DNA of 10,389 bases. Source: Chloroflexota bacterium (GTDB lineage Bacteria; Chloroflexota; Limnocylindria; P2-11E). This document shows, in pieces, positions 1-6,460 of this stretch. Positions within the stretch are counted from its first letter, which is position 1; each line of letters opens with the position of its first letter. The stretch is from contig JACDAF010000309.1 of the NCBI GenBank assembly GCA_013695575.1, positions 1-10,389 on the forward strand, written 5' to 3'. The notes below the pieces were generated by a model that made no database searches, was not told where the DNA came from, and worked only from the letters and a program-made list of their open reading frames with translations. A program made the position numbers and the translations under genes.

Positions 1-122
1 GCCGACTCGAAGGCGCGGCCGAGAGAGGCGCGGACGACCTCGGGGTCGTGGTCGAGCCCCAGCTCGGTCGAGCCGACGATGTCCGCGAACAGCACCGTGA
101 CGAGCTTGCGCTCCTCGAGCAT
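1..122 (-). CDS. Class III adenylate/guanylate cyclase, N-terminal fragment (cut by window edge)
   Basis: Reading leftwards from an ATG at 122, the 40 visible codons begin MLEERKLVTVLFADIVGSTE. This is the classic start of a class III nucleotidyl cyclase catalytic domain; the Asp of FAD (residue 14) is the first metal-binding aspartate. Such domains make cAMP or cGMP from ATP or GTP. The rest lies outside the window, so effector domains are unknown; many relatives continue into an ATPase plus TPR region like the gene at 2859. An in-frame ATG at 146 would add eight residues, but its AAGGAG abuts that ATG with no spacer. By contrast, TAAACT (130-135, minus strand) lies 7 nt before the ATG at 122, fitting a leaderless start there. 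The MFS gene upstream on the same strand ends 133 bp away. Confidence 0.85.
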   Translation of the reverse strand, partial: MLEERKLVTVLFADIVGSTELGLDHDPEVVRASLGRAFES

Positions 123-129
123 GGGCGCG

Positions 130-135
130 AGTTTA
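130..135 (-). promoter_or_regulatory. Putative -10 box of the partial cyclase gene
   Basis: On the minus strand this reads TAAACT, a good TANNNT box. It lies 7 nt from the ATG at 122, so transcription would begin at about the start codon. No convincing -35 is visible. This is inferred from position and the same pattern at other genes of the window. Confidence 0.4.
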
Positions 136-255
136 GGCCCGCGCATCTCCTTCTTTGCGGGCCGTCTCGTTGCGGGCCGCGGGGACCGCTCAACGCTTCC
201 ACTACTCGCTAGGCGCTAGGCCTTGGCACCGACGCCCCCAGCGCGCCCGACCGTC

Positions 256-1509
256 TTATGCGTGCGCCGCCTCGAACACCGTGGGCGGCATCGGGCGACC
301 GCTCTGTGGGATCCGGGACACGAGCGCCACCGCGATGAAGCCCATGACCGCCGCGCTCACGAACATGAGGTGGTAGTCGCCGAGCAGCACGCGGAAGAAC
401 CCGCCGGCGTACGCGGCGAGGGCCGCGCCGACCATATGCGAGAACCAGATCCAGCCGTACAGGGTGCCCACCGATGCCCGTCCGAAGATGGATGCCGTGA
501 GGTTGACGGTGGGCGGCACCGTGGCGATCCAGTCGAGCCCGTACACGACGGCGAAGAGGATGAGCCCCTGCATGTCGTACACGAGCGGCAGCGCGAGCAG
601 CGAGAGCGCGCGGAATCCGTAGTACGCCGCGAGCAGCCTGCGGTTGTCGTAGCGGTCGGTGAGCCAGCCCGAGGCCAGCGTGCCGAAGATGTTCAGGGCG
701 CCCAGCAGCGAGAACGCGCCCGCGGCGGCGACGGCCGTGAAGCCGTGCTCCACCGCGTGGGGGATGAGATGCGTGCCGATGAGGCCGTTCGACGTGTACC
801 CGCAGACGAAGAAGCTCGACGCCAGCAGCCAGAACTCGCGCCGCCGCAGCGCCTCGCGCAGCGGCGTGCGCCTTGCGTCGTCGGCCTTCTCCGCCGCCGT
901 GAGCGTCGCGCCTTCGCCGACCGCGCGCCGGCCCACATCGCTCGGCCGGTCGCGCATGAGTACGGCGAGCGGCACGACGACGAGGAGGGCGGCGCCCAGC
1001 AGGAGGACGATCGCGGAACGCCAGCCGTTCGCCTCGGTCGTCGCGGCCATCCACGGGATGAAGACGATCTGCCCGGCGGACGTGGCGCCACCGAACAGGC
1101 CGACGATGAGGCCGCGGTGCGTGCGGAACCAGCGCTGCGCGATCGCCGCGCTCGCGACCTGTCCCGCCGCTCCGGTGCCGATCCCGATGACGAGGCCCCA
1201 GGCCAGATAGAGCTGCCAGAGCTCGGTCATCAGGAGCAGGGCGCCCAGGCCCGCGCTGATGAGGATGATGCCGCCGACGAGCATGCGCCGCGCTCCGAAC
1301 CGGTCGATGAAGTACCCGCCGAGCGGTCCACCGAGGCCGAAGGCCAGAAGGGAGACCCCGACCGAGAGCGAGATGGCGGCGCGGTCCCACCCGAACTCGC
1401 GCTCGAGCGGGACGATGATCACGCCCGGTGCCGCCCGCACCGCTTGCGCGGCCATCAAGGTCAGCAGCGTGATCCCGACGACGACCCAGGCGTAGTGGAA
1501 GCGGATCAC
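256..1509 (-). CDS. Major facilitator superfamily transporter, 12-TM type
   Basis: The 417-residue protein is dominated by hydrophobic helices and has the normal length of a 12-helix MFS permease of the cytoplasmic membrane. The first helix follows MIRFHYAWVVVGITLL. After it comes a loop with FGWDRAAISLS and then the MFS motif A between helices 2 and 3: G61...D69-R70-F-G72-A-R74-R75. A second motif-A-like loop, SGWLTDRYDNRR, opens the C-terminal half. The charged central loop (about residues 185-225) separates the two six-helix bundles. General layout suggests an oxalate/formate- or monocarboxylate-type anion transporter, but the substrate cannot be read from sequence. The start is GTG with no Shine-Dalgarno; TAGGCT lies 6 nt upstream, suggesting a leaderless mRNA. 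It stands alone, in the same direction as the partial cyclase gene. Confidence 0.9.
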   Translation of the reverse strand: MIRFHYAWVVVGITLLTLMAAQAVRAAPGVIIVPLEREFGWDRAAISLSVGVSLLAFGLGGPLGGYFIDRFGARRMLVGGIILISAGLGALLLMTELWQLYLAWGLVIGIGTGAAGQVASAAIAQRWFRTHRGLIVGLFGGATSAGQIVFIPWMAATTEANGWRSAIVLLLGAALLVVVPLAVLMRDRPSDVGRRAVGEGATLTAAEKADDARRTPLREALRRREFWLLASSFFVCGYTSNGLIGTHLIPHAVEHGFTAVAAAGAFSLLGALNIFGTLASGWLTDRYDNRRLLAAYYGFRALSLLALPLVYDMQGLILFAVVYGLDWIATVPPTVNLTASIFGRASVGTLYGWIWFSHMVGAALAAYAGGFFRVLLGDYHLMFVSAAVMGFIAVALVSRIPQSGRPMPPTVFEAAHA

Positions 1510-1515
1510 GTCGAA

Positions 1516-1521
1516 AGCCTA
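1516..1521 (-). promoter_or_regulatory. Putative -10 box of the MFS gene (leaderless)
   Basis: The minus strand reads TAGGCT followed by TTCGAC and then the GTG start at 1509. The 6-nt gap places the expected transcription start on the start codon. No strong -35 was found. Confidence 0.4.
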
Positions 1522-1658
1522 TGGCAGCGGCGCCCCGCGCGAAGCAGCGTGTGATGCAGAAACCCCATTAGACGACGCACCCAGTGACAACTCCGAGTTC
1601 ATGGCTTCGAGCGGGGTGCAGGCGCTGGTCGCGATGCCGTATCACGGTCGGCGCTCGG

Positions 1659-1664
1659 TAGACT
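1659..1664 (+). promoter_or_regulatory. Putative -10 box of tRNA-Ser(CGA)
   Basis: TAGACT lies 7 nt before the first base of the tRNA, so the transcript would start at or next to the mature 5' end. The -35 region is not recognisable. Confidence 0.35.
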
Positions 1665-1671
1665 TGCCGGT

Positions 1672-1754
1672 GGAGAGGTGTCCGAGTGGTTGATGGTGCC
1701 GCTCTCGAAAAGCGGTCTGCGAAAGCAGCGAGGGTTCGAATCCCTCCCTCTCCG
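1672..1754 (+). tRNA. tRNA-Ser, anticodon CGA
   Basis: This 83-nt type II tRNA folds completely by eye. The acceptor GGAGAGG (1672-1678) pairs with CCTCTCC (1747-1753), followed by discriminator G1754. The anticodon stem CCGCT/AGCGG encloses the loop CTCGAAA, giving anticodon CGA, which reads UCG. The extra arm CTGC-GAAA-GCAG is the long variable arm expected of serine tRNAs. The T arm is GAGGG-TTCGAAT-CCCTC. The 3' CCA is not encoded (the genome continues CCC), so a CCA-adding enzyme is needed. A second serine tRNA with the identical acceptor stem lies 455 bp downstream. Confidence 0.96.
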
Positions 1755-1785
1755 CCCGGATTCGCTGGCTTCGCCGCTCGCCCCG

Positions 1786-1809
1786 GAGGGAGGGCCTGAG
1801 CCCTCCCTC
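1786..1809. terminator. Perfect 10-bp hairpin between convergent tRNA-Ser and DUF4242 genes
   Basis: GAGGGAGGGC (1786-1795) pairs perfectly with GCCCTCCCTC (1800-1809) around the loop CTGA. It sits between the 3' end of the tRNA (+) and the stop codon of the DUF4242 gene (-), where a bidirectional terminator would be expected. Neither side has a T tract, so this is not a canonical intrinsic terminator. It may instead be a transcript-end stabiliser or processing signal. Confidence 0.5.
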
Positions 1810-1830
1810 TGCTGAGCCGGACTACCCGCC

Positions 1831-2082
1831 TTAGGCGACCTCGACCGGGACCTCGTAGACCTCTGCGGTCGCGTGACCGGCGCGCTCGTGGACGCGCATC
1901 ACTGCCTCCTTGCTGGGGCCGCTCGACAGGCAGAACACCTTGCCCGAATCTGGGTCGAGCCACGCGCGCTCGAAGTGAACGCCTTCGTCCTTCTCGATCG
2001 CGAGGTCGCGATCGTGCGCCTCCTGGAGTTGCTTCTCCGTCGCGCCGACGAACCCGCTGTGCACGTCCATGAATTTCGCCAT
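1831..2082 (-). CDS. DUF4242 family (SCO4226-like, nickel-binding type) small protein
   Basis: This 83-residue protein begins MAKFMDVHSGF and matches the DUF4242 / SCO4226-like family, which takes its name from a small nickel-binding Streptomyces protein; its physiological role is unsettled. Conserved elements are D6-x-H8, H23, the K-V-F-C51-L strand and V-H65-E-R-A-G-H70. The His and Cys residues are plausible metal ligands (inference). It has no signal peptide or membrane segment, so it is probably cytoplasmic. The start is firm: GGGAGG at 2089-2094 (minus) lies 6 nt before the ATG, one of only two clear Shine-Dalgarno sequences in the window. The gene converges on tRNA-Ser(CGA). A paralogue with two copies of the domain follows at 2300-2818, beyond a second tRNA-Ser. 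Confidence 0.92.
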   Translation of the reverse strand: MAKFMDVHSGFVGATEKQLQEAHDRDLAIEKDEGVHFERAWLDPDSGKVFCLSSGPSKEAVMRVHERAGHATAEVYEVPVEVA

Positions 2083-2111
2083 CTCGATCCTCCCTGCTGT
2101 CGTTGGCTCCG

Positions 2112-2117
2112 ATCGTA
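2112..2117 (-). promoter_or_regulatory. Putative -10 box of the single-domain DUF4242 gene
   Basis: TACGAT on the minus strand would start transcription near 2105, giving a short leader of about 23 nt that carries the GGGAGG ribosome binding site. The -35 is unclear. Confidence 0.35.
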
Positions 2118-2195
2118 CCTTTCACCGACCACCCTCTCATCGGCGATGGGTGAGATGCCGCCAGGCGACGGCGCGATCGGACAGGCACCGGATGC

Positions 2196-2201
2196 GACAA
2201 T
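2196..2201 (+). promoter_or_regulatory. Putative -10 box of tRNA-Ser(GGA)
   Basis: GACAAT lies 8 nt before the tRNA 5' end, placed like the TAGACT box of the first tRNA-Ser. No convincing -35 is visible. Confidence 0.3.
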
Positions 2202-2209
2202 GAGGCGCG

Positions 2210-2292
2210 GGAGAGGTCGCATAGTGGCCTAGTGCGCTCGCCTGGAAAGCGGGTAGGTGAAAGCCTCGCGGGTTCGAATCCCGCCCTCTCCG
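2210..2292 (+). tRNA. tRNA-Ser, anticodon GGA
   Basis: This is an 83-nt type II tRNA. The acceptor GGAGAGG (2210-2216) pairs with CCTCTCC (2285-2291), with discriminator G2292. The D stem is CGCA/TGCG. The anticodon stem CTCGC/GCGGG (one T-G wobble) encloses CTGGAAA, giving anticodon GGA, which reads UCC and UCU. The variable arm AGGT-GAAA-GCCT has the same 4-bp plus GAAA design as the CGA tRNA. The T arm is GCGGG-TTCGAAT-CCCGC. CCA is not encoded. The acceptor stem, length and arm geometry equal those of the tRNA at 1672, while the anticodon and T stem differ. The stop codon of the convergent two-domain DUF4242 gene begins only 8 nt after its end. Confidence 0.95.
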
Positions 2293-2299
2293 CCGCGGG

Positions 2300-2818
2300 T
2301 CAGCTGCCCTGCTTCACCTGAGCGATCTCATCGACCGGCAGCCCCGCCTCGCTATGCACCGCGCTATGCGCGTCGATGCTCGGCGACGCTGAGAGGCAGA
2401 ACAGTCTCCCGGCAGCGGGGTCGTACCAGGCCTTCAGCCAGCGCACACCATGCTTGGTACCGGCATCGCGGTGGAACTGGACCGCGTCAGCGACCTGCTG
2501 GGGCGTCAGGCCTTCGACCCGGAAGTGCATGTCCAGGCATAGTGGTCCGGACTCCTCCGCCCGCGCCTCACCGTACTCCTTCACCTCGTGGATCTCGTCG
2601 GCGAGGAGGCCGTGCGCCTCGCGGTGGCACGCCTCCTCCGCCTGCGCGTTCGGTGCCTCCGCCAGGCAGAACACCTTCCCGGTGGCTTCCTCGAACCAGT
2701 AGTTCACGAACGTCACGCCGTACCTGGCCTGGGCCGCGAGATCCTTGCGGTGGGCCTCGACCACTCCCGCTGTGGTGAGACCGTCGATGCGGTAGTGGAC
2801 GTCCATGTAGAGCGGCAT
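2300..2818 (-). CDS. Tandem two-domain DUF4242 (SCO4226-like) protein
   Basis: The protein has 172 residues starting MPLYMDVHYRIDG. It consists of two DUF4242 domains (about 1-82 and 92-171) joined by a short Glu/Ala-rich linker. Domain 1 keeps D6/H8, H23, C51 and H65. Domain 2 keeps D96/H98, C141 and H155, but aligns V113 and L160 with the His positions 23 and 70 of the single-domain paralogue, so its putative metal site looks altered. A longer reading from 2941 exists, but the extra 41 residues are family-atypical and overlap the divergent gene, so the ATG at 2818 is preferred. TACCAT lies 8 nt upstream and there is no Shine-Dalgarno. It diverges from the cyclase-ATPase gene across 40 bp, suggesting shared control. 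Molecular function is unproven. Confidence 0.88.
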   Translation of the reverse strand: MPLYMDVHYRIDGLTTAGVVEAHRKDLAAQARYGVTFVNYWFEEATGKVFCLAEAPNAQAEEACHREAHGLLADEIHEVKEYGEARAEESGPLCLDMHFRVEGLTPQQVADAVQFHRDAGTKHGVRWLKAWYDPAAGRLFCLSASPSIDAHSAVHSEAGLPVDEIAQVKQGS

Positions 2819-2858
2819 CGGCGGCGATGGTACACGAGACGCTCCGTAGAATCGCTCG
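2819..2858. promoter_or_regulatory. 40-bp divergent promoter region, DUF4242x2 (-) / cyclase-ATPase (+)
   Basis: TAGAAT (2847-2852, plus) ends 6 nt before the ATG of the cyclase-ATPase gene. TACCAT (2832-2827, minus) ends 8 nt before the ATG of the DUF4242 gene. Both would yield leaderless or nearly leaderless mRNAs, and the two polymerase footprints must overlap, so the genes probably compete or are co-regulated. No clear -35 hexamers are seen. Confidence 0.5.
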
Positions 2859-5800
2859 ATGCCCCGGGCTGCGGCGACCCGCAAGAGGTCCCACCCCCGA
2901 GTCACGCGGATCTTCCTGTTCACCGACCTCCGCGAGTACACCCGGTTCGTCGAGACGCATGGCGACGTCGCGGCCTCGCGCCTGCTCCGCGACTACCGGA
3001 CGATCGTCCGCCGCGAGGTCGCGAAGACGCGCGGCGCCGAGATCAAGACCGAGGGCGACTCCTTCTACATCGTGTTCGAGGCCGCAGTGCCGGCGCTCGA
3101 TTGTGCGATCGCGATCCTGGACCAGGTCAACGCGCACAACCGGCGGCAGTCAGAGCGTCGTCTTCAGGTCGGGGCAGGGCTCCACGCCGGGGATGCGGTC
3201 GAGTACGACGGTCAGTACGTCGGCGGCGCGGTGATCGTGGCGAGCCGCCTGTCGACGAAGGCCGCGTCCGGGGAGCTACTCGTGAGCGACACGGTACGCG
3301 GTCTGGTGCGGACCGGTCAGACGCACGCGCTTCGCGATCGAGGCACCGTCACGTTGAAGGGCGTGAGCGAGCCGATCCACGTCTGGTCCGTGGCCCTCGG
3401 CGACGCGCCAGCGCAGCCGGATTCCGATCCCGCGGGGATACCGCTGCCCGCCGGCGTGCTTCGCCAGCCAGCGGAGTCGGGGCAGCTGGTCTGTCCGGTC
3501 CTGGTCGGACGGGAAACGGAGCTTGCGACCTACCGGGACGTGCTCGAGGACGGGGCGGCGGGCCGTGGCCGGGTCGTGTTCGTCTCCGGAGAGCCCGGAG
3601 TGGGGAAGAGCGCCTTCATGCGCGAGGCGGCGCGGGTGTCGATGCCTCTCGGATATCGGCTCCTCCCTGGGGCGGCGGTCCAGTGGGAGCGTGGATTGCC
3701 GTACGCGCCCTTCCTCTCGGCGCTGCGTGCGGGGTTCGCGGGCCCCGCGCTCCGTGACGTCGTCGGCCGCGTGGCACCGGATATCGGGCCGCTGCTGCCC
3801 GAGCTTGGGCAGCCGGGCGCCGCCGCCGACTCTCCGATCGAGCGGCACCGCATCGCGCGCGCGTTCAATGACATCTTCCAGGCGGTGGCCCGGCAGGCGC
3901 CACTGCTCATCGTGCTCGAGGATCTGCATTGGGTCGATGAGGCCTCGATAGCGCTGCTGCAGCAGCTCGCGCGGGAGATCAAGGAGCAGTCCGTTGTCGT
4001 GCTGGGCAGCTACCGGTCGGACGAAATGCACCGGCGCCATCCGCTGTCGCCGCTCGTCGGTGATCTGGCGCGTGCGCGCCTCGCGGTCACGATCGCATTC
4101 GATCCGCTTGGCACCAGTCAGACCGACGAGCTCGTCCGTGTGACGCTCGGGGGCGTCACGCTCGAGCGCGACATCTTGGACGCGATCTATGCGCGCAGCG
4201 AGGGGAACCCGTTCTTTACAGAGGAGCTGCTGAAGGCGCTGGTCGAGTCGGGTGCCATCGTGCGTGGCGAGGGCCAGAGCTGGTCACGCGGCACCGCCGC
4301 AGCCGCCCAGCTCCGGCTCCCCGAGACGCTGGTCGACCTCGTGCTCGCACGGCTCGAACGGCTCAGCGCGAGCGCACGCGTGACCCTCGGCGCCGCATCC
4401 GTGATCGGTGGCCGCCTCGAGTACGAGACCCTGCGGCGGGTACGGGCCATCCACGAGTCCGCGCTCACGACCGACCTGCGGGAATTGGTCGACGAGCAGT
4501 TCCTCGTTGAGCAGCGCGGTCACGGTCCCGCCACCTTCGCGTTCCGTCACGCGCTGGGCCGCGAGGTCATCTACGACGACCTCCTGCTGCCCGAGCGGCA
4601 GCGGCTGCACCTACTCGTCGGTGAGGCGCTCGTCGCCGGCGGCGATGCCCCGCCGGCCCTCGTCGCGCAGCACTGGAGCGCGGGTGGCGACCGGCGACGG
4701 GCCGCCGACGCGTATGAAGCCGCCGGCAACGCGGCCCTCGCCGTGAATGCGGCCAGCGAGGCCGTGACGAACTTCGAGGCCGCGATCGCGGCGTCGGATC
4801 GGATCACCGCGGCGCAATACCTCGGGCTGGCCCACGCGTACAAGGCGATCGATCACCTGAAGGCCCGTGCGGCGGCAGAGCGCGGCCTGCAGCTGCTGGG
4901 TCCGTCAGAGGACATCGAGTGCCGGGTCACGTTCATGCGCATCGCTGGGCGGTCGCGCTGGCTCATGGGAGATGCCCTCGGGAATTTCGAGCTCGCCCGC
5001 TCGGCCGTCGAGCTTGTCGATGGCATGGAGGACAGCCGAGCGAAGGCGGAGGCACTTGACTGGTACGCGAGCGCGCATGCGACGCGCGGCGACAATGCGG
5101 CGGCGCGCGAATGGGCGGAGCGTGCGCTCACGGTCGCCAGGTCGAGCGGCGCGCGCGCCATCGCGGCGAACGCGCTCATCACGATCGCCGGATGCGAATC
5201 GGTCCGCTCACCCGTGTCCGCGCTCTCCCTCATCGACGAGGCGGCCGCCCTAGCCCGCGGTGCGACCGCGGCGGAGGCTCTGGCTCGCGCCCATATGGAC
5301 GGCATCGCCTTCTCGTTCCAGGCCGAGCCCGAGCGACGGCGGTTCGTCCGGCTCGAGCGCGCGGCCGAGTTCGGCAAGCGCTACGGGTATGGCGCGCGTG
5401 AGGTCGCCGCCTTCCGGGCGTTCCACCACTTCGCGTCGGGGCACTGGCCGGCCGACGGCAGGTTCGGCGTGGCCGACGACTTCGAAGGTGACATGCACAC
5501 CGCCTGGGTCCGGCTGCTCGAGGCGCTCGTCGAGTGCGGGCGGAAGGGCCCGACCCAGGCCGCGCTGGCGCCCGTGAGCGGGATCGTCGCGCGCGCCATC
5601 CAGCAGGACGAGCCGCAGTGGACGGTGCAGTGGCTTTCGTACGCGGCACTCGCATACGCCTGGGCGGGCGATCGTGACGCCTTCCGGTCTTCGGTCGAAG
5701 GGATGCTCGCCGCCGCGGGCAGGACCGCCGATCCCGCACGCTCGCTGACGCTCCTCGCGCGCGGCTTCACATCGCCCGCGGCGGTCCTCCTGCTCGCGGG

Positions 5801-6134
5801 CGAGCGCGACCGACTCGAGGAGATGGCGGGCGCGCTCGTGGAGGTCGACGGGCACGCAGGCGAGCGAGACCTACTTCTGGCGTTCGTCGCGTGGCTCGAC
5901 GGCGCGCCCGCGGATGCTCCCTTCGCCGCCGCCACCGGCGCGCTCGGACAGCGCGGGCTGGAGCTCTCGACCGCCGTCGCGACCTGGGCTCTCGCGTCGG
6001 TCCGGCCCGACGCGCGGCTCCCGGACGGCGCCATTGCGGCGGCCGATCACACGCTGCGAATGGCGAACGCGACCTGGCTGGCTGGCGGTCTCGCGCGCCA
6101 GGGGTCGGCGAGCCCCCTCACTCCGTCAACGTGA
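2859..6134 (+). CDS. Class III cyclase - AAA/STAND ATPase - TPR-like multidomain signalling protein
   Basis: This 1091-residue protein has three parts. Residues 15-180 are a class III nucleotidyl cyclase domain: metal Asp D23 in FLFTDLREYT, and K63 and D67 in IKTEGD. The segment YVGGAVIVASRL carries G123 and I126 where most active cyclases have an adenine-selecting Asp/Thr and a catalytic Asn; R130 is kept. Residues 213-480 form a predicted ATPase with VGRE at 216-219, Walker A GEPGVGKS (244-251) and Walker B LLIVLED ending at D355. From about 600 to the end it is Ala-rich, helical and TPR-like, the usual partner-binding part of such proteins. No LuxR-type HTH was found at the C-terminus. It is probably a cytoplasmic sensor, possibly with weak or lost cyclase activity. 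TAGAAT 6 nt before the ATG suggests a leaderless start. The next gene is the SRP RNA. Confidence 0.9.
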   Translation: MPRAAATRKRSHPRVTRIFLFTDLREYTRFVETHGDVAASRLLRDYRTIVRREVAKTRGAEIKTEGDSFYIVFEAAVPALDCAIAILDQVNAHNRRQSERRLQVGAGLHAGDAVEYDGQYVGGAVIVASRLSTKAASGELLVSDTVRGLVRTGQTHALRDRGTVTLKGVSEPIHVWSVALGDAPAQPDSDPAGIPLPAGVLRQPAESGQLVCPVLVGRETELATYRDVLEDGAAGRGRVVFVSGEPGVGKSAFMREAARVSMPLGYRLLPGAAVQWERGLPYAPFLSALRAGFAGPALRDVVGRVAPDIGPLLPELGQPGAAADSPIERHRIARAFNDIFQAVARQAPLLIVLEDLHWVDEASIALLQQLAREIKEQSVVVLGSYRSDEMHRRHPLSPLVGDLARARLAVTIAFDPLGTSQTDELVRVTLGGVTLERDILDAIYARSEGNPFFTEELLKALVESGAIVRGEGQSWSRGTAAAAQLRLPETLVDLVLARLERLSASARVTLGAASVIGGRLEYETLRRVRAIHESALTTDLRELVDEQFLVEQRGHGPATFAFRHALGREVIYDDLLLPERQRLHLLVGEALVAGGDAPPALVAQHWSAGGDRRRAADAYEAAGNAALAVNAASEAVTNFEAAIAASDRITAAQYLGLAHAYKAIDHLKARAAAERGLQLLGPSEDIECRVTFMRIAGRSRWLMGDALGNFELARSAVELVDGMEDSRAKAEALDWYASAHATRGDNAAAREWAERALTVARSSGARAIAANALITIAGCESVRSPVSALSLIDEAAALARGATAAEALARAHMDGIAFSFQAEPERRRFVRLERAAEFGKRYGYGAREVAAFRAFHHFASGHWPADGRFGVADDFEGDMHTAWVRLLEALVECGRKGPTQAALAPVSGIVARAIQQDEPQWTVQWLSYAALAYAWAGDRDAFRSSVEGMLAAAGRTADPARSLTLLARGFTSPAAVLLLAGERDRLEEMAGALVEVDGHAGERDLLLAFVAWLDGAPADAPFAAATGALGQRGLELSTAVATWALASVRPDARLPDGAIAAADHTLRMANATWLAGGLARQGSASPLTPST

Positions 6135-6180
6135 GCGACCCTCGTGGATCCCGAGGTGGCGCGGTGTCGGAGCGCGCTGC

Positions 6181-6186
6181 TACGCT
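6181..6186 (+). promoter_or_regulatory. Putative -10 box of the SRP RNA gene
   Basis: TACGCT ends 6 nt before G6193, which was independently placed as the RNA 5' end from pairing with the 3' end. The agreement supports both assignments. No clear -35 is seen. Confidence 0.5.
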
Positions 6187-6192
6187 CTGCAC

Positions 6193-6460
6193 GGTCGTGC
6201 TAGGTGGGGAACTAGCGGTGCCCTGTACCCGCAATCCGCTTCAGCGGGGCTGAATTCCCTCCCGAGGCTCCGACGCGTCGGCTCCTGCGTCCGTGCGGGG
6301 CGTTGACGGCCGGGTCCTGTGCAGCGGCGTCCCGTGAACCCCGTCAGATCCGGAAGGAAGCAGCGGTAAGCGGTCGATGCCGGGTGCCGCAGGGTCACCT
6401 GGCCCGAGCTACCGGCGGGTGCGTGTCCGGAGCGGCGTTGTCGACGGAGGGTGCACGGCC
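6193..6460 (+). ncRNA. ffs: Signal recognition particle RNA, large bacterial type with Alu domain
   Basis: This is the RNA scaffold of the signal recognition particle, which with Ffh delivers ribosomes making membrane or secreted proteins to FtsY. The 5' part (GTGCTAGGTGGGGA, then GGTGCCCTGTACCCGCAATC) matches the Alu domain of the Bacillus-type scRNA. The S-domain tip is unmistakable: the GGAA tetraloop at 6352-6355 with C6351-G6356 closing, followed by GGAAGCAG, and later TGCCGCAGGGT and CTGGCCCGAGC. The ends pair: GGTCGTGC (6193-6200) with GCACGGCC (6453-6460), one T-G wobble, giving 268 nt, typical of the large class. Ends could shift by a few bases. In Bacillus this RNA is likewise followed by dnaX, but here a cupin gene on the other strand intervenes and overlaps its 3' end. 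Confidence 0.95.

Noticed and set aside
223..1554. A 443-codon open frame on the plus strand opposite the MFS gene, and other long overlapping frames there
   Set aside because: The translation is Arg/Asp/Glu-rich shadow sequence without domains. The minus-strand MFS reading has clear helices and motif A. Long antisense frames are expected at this GC content.
1672..2292. tRNA-Ser genes as attachment sites of an integrated element
   Set aside because: There is no integrase, no duplicated tRNA 3' end as a direct repeat flanking the genes, and no mobile genes nearby.
2819..2941. Longer N-terminus for the two-domain DUF4242 protein, beginning at 2941
   Set aside because: The extra 41 residues do not resemble the family and run across the start of the divergent cyclase gene.
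2588..3757. A 389-codon plus-strand frame overlapping the DUF4242 and cyclase genes
   Set aside because: It is Arg/Gly-rich with no recognisable domain, while the overlapping cyclase-ATPase frame has catalytic and Walker motifs.
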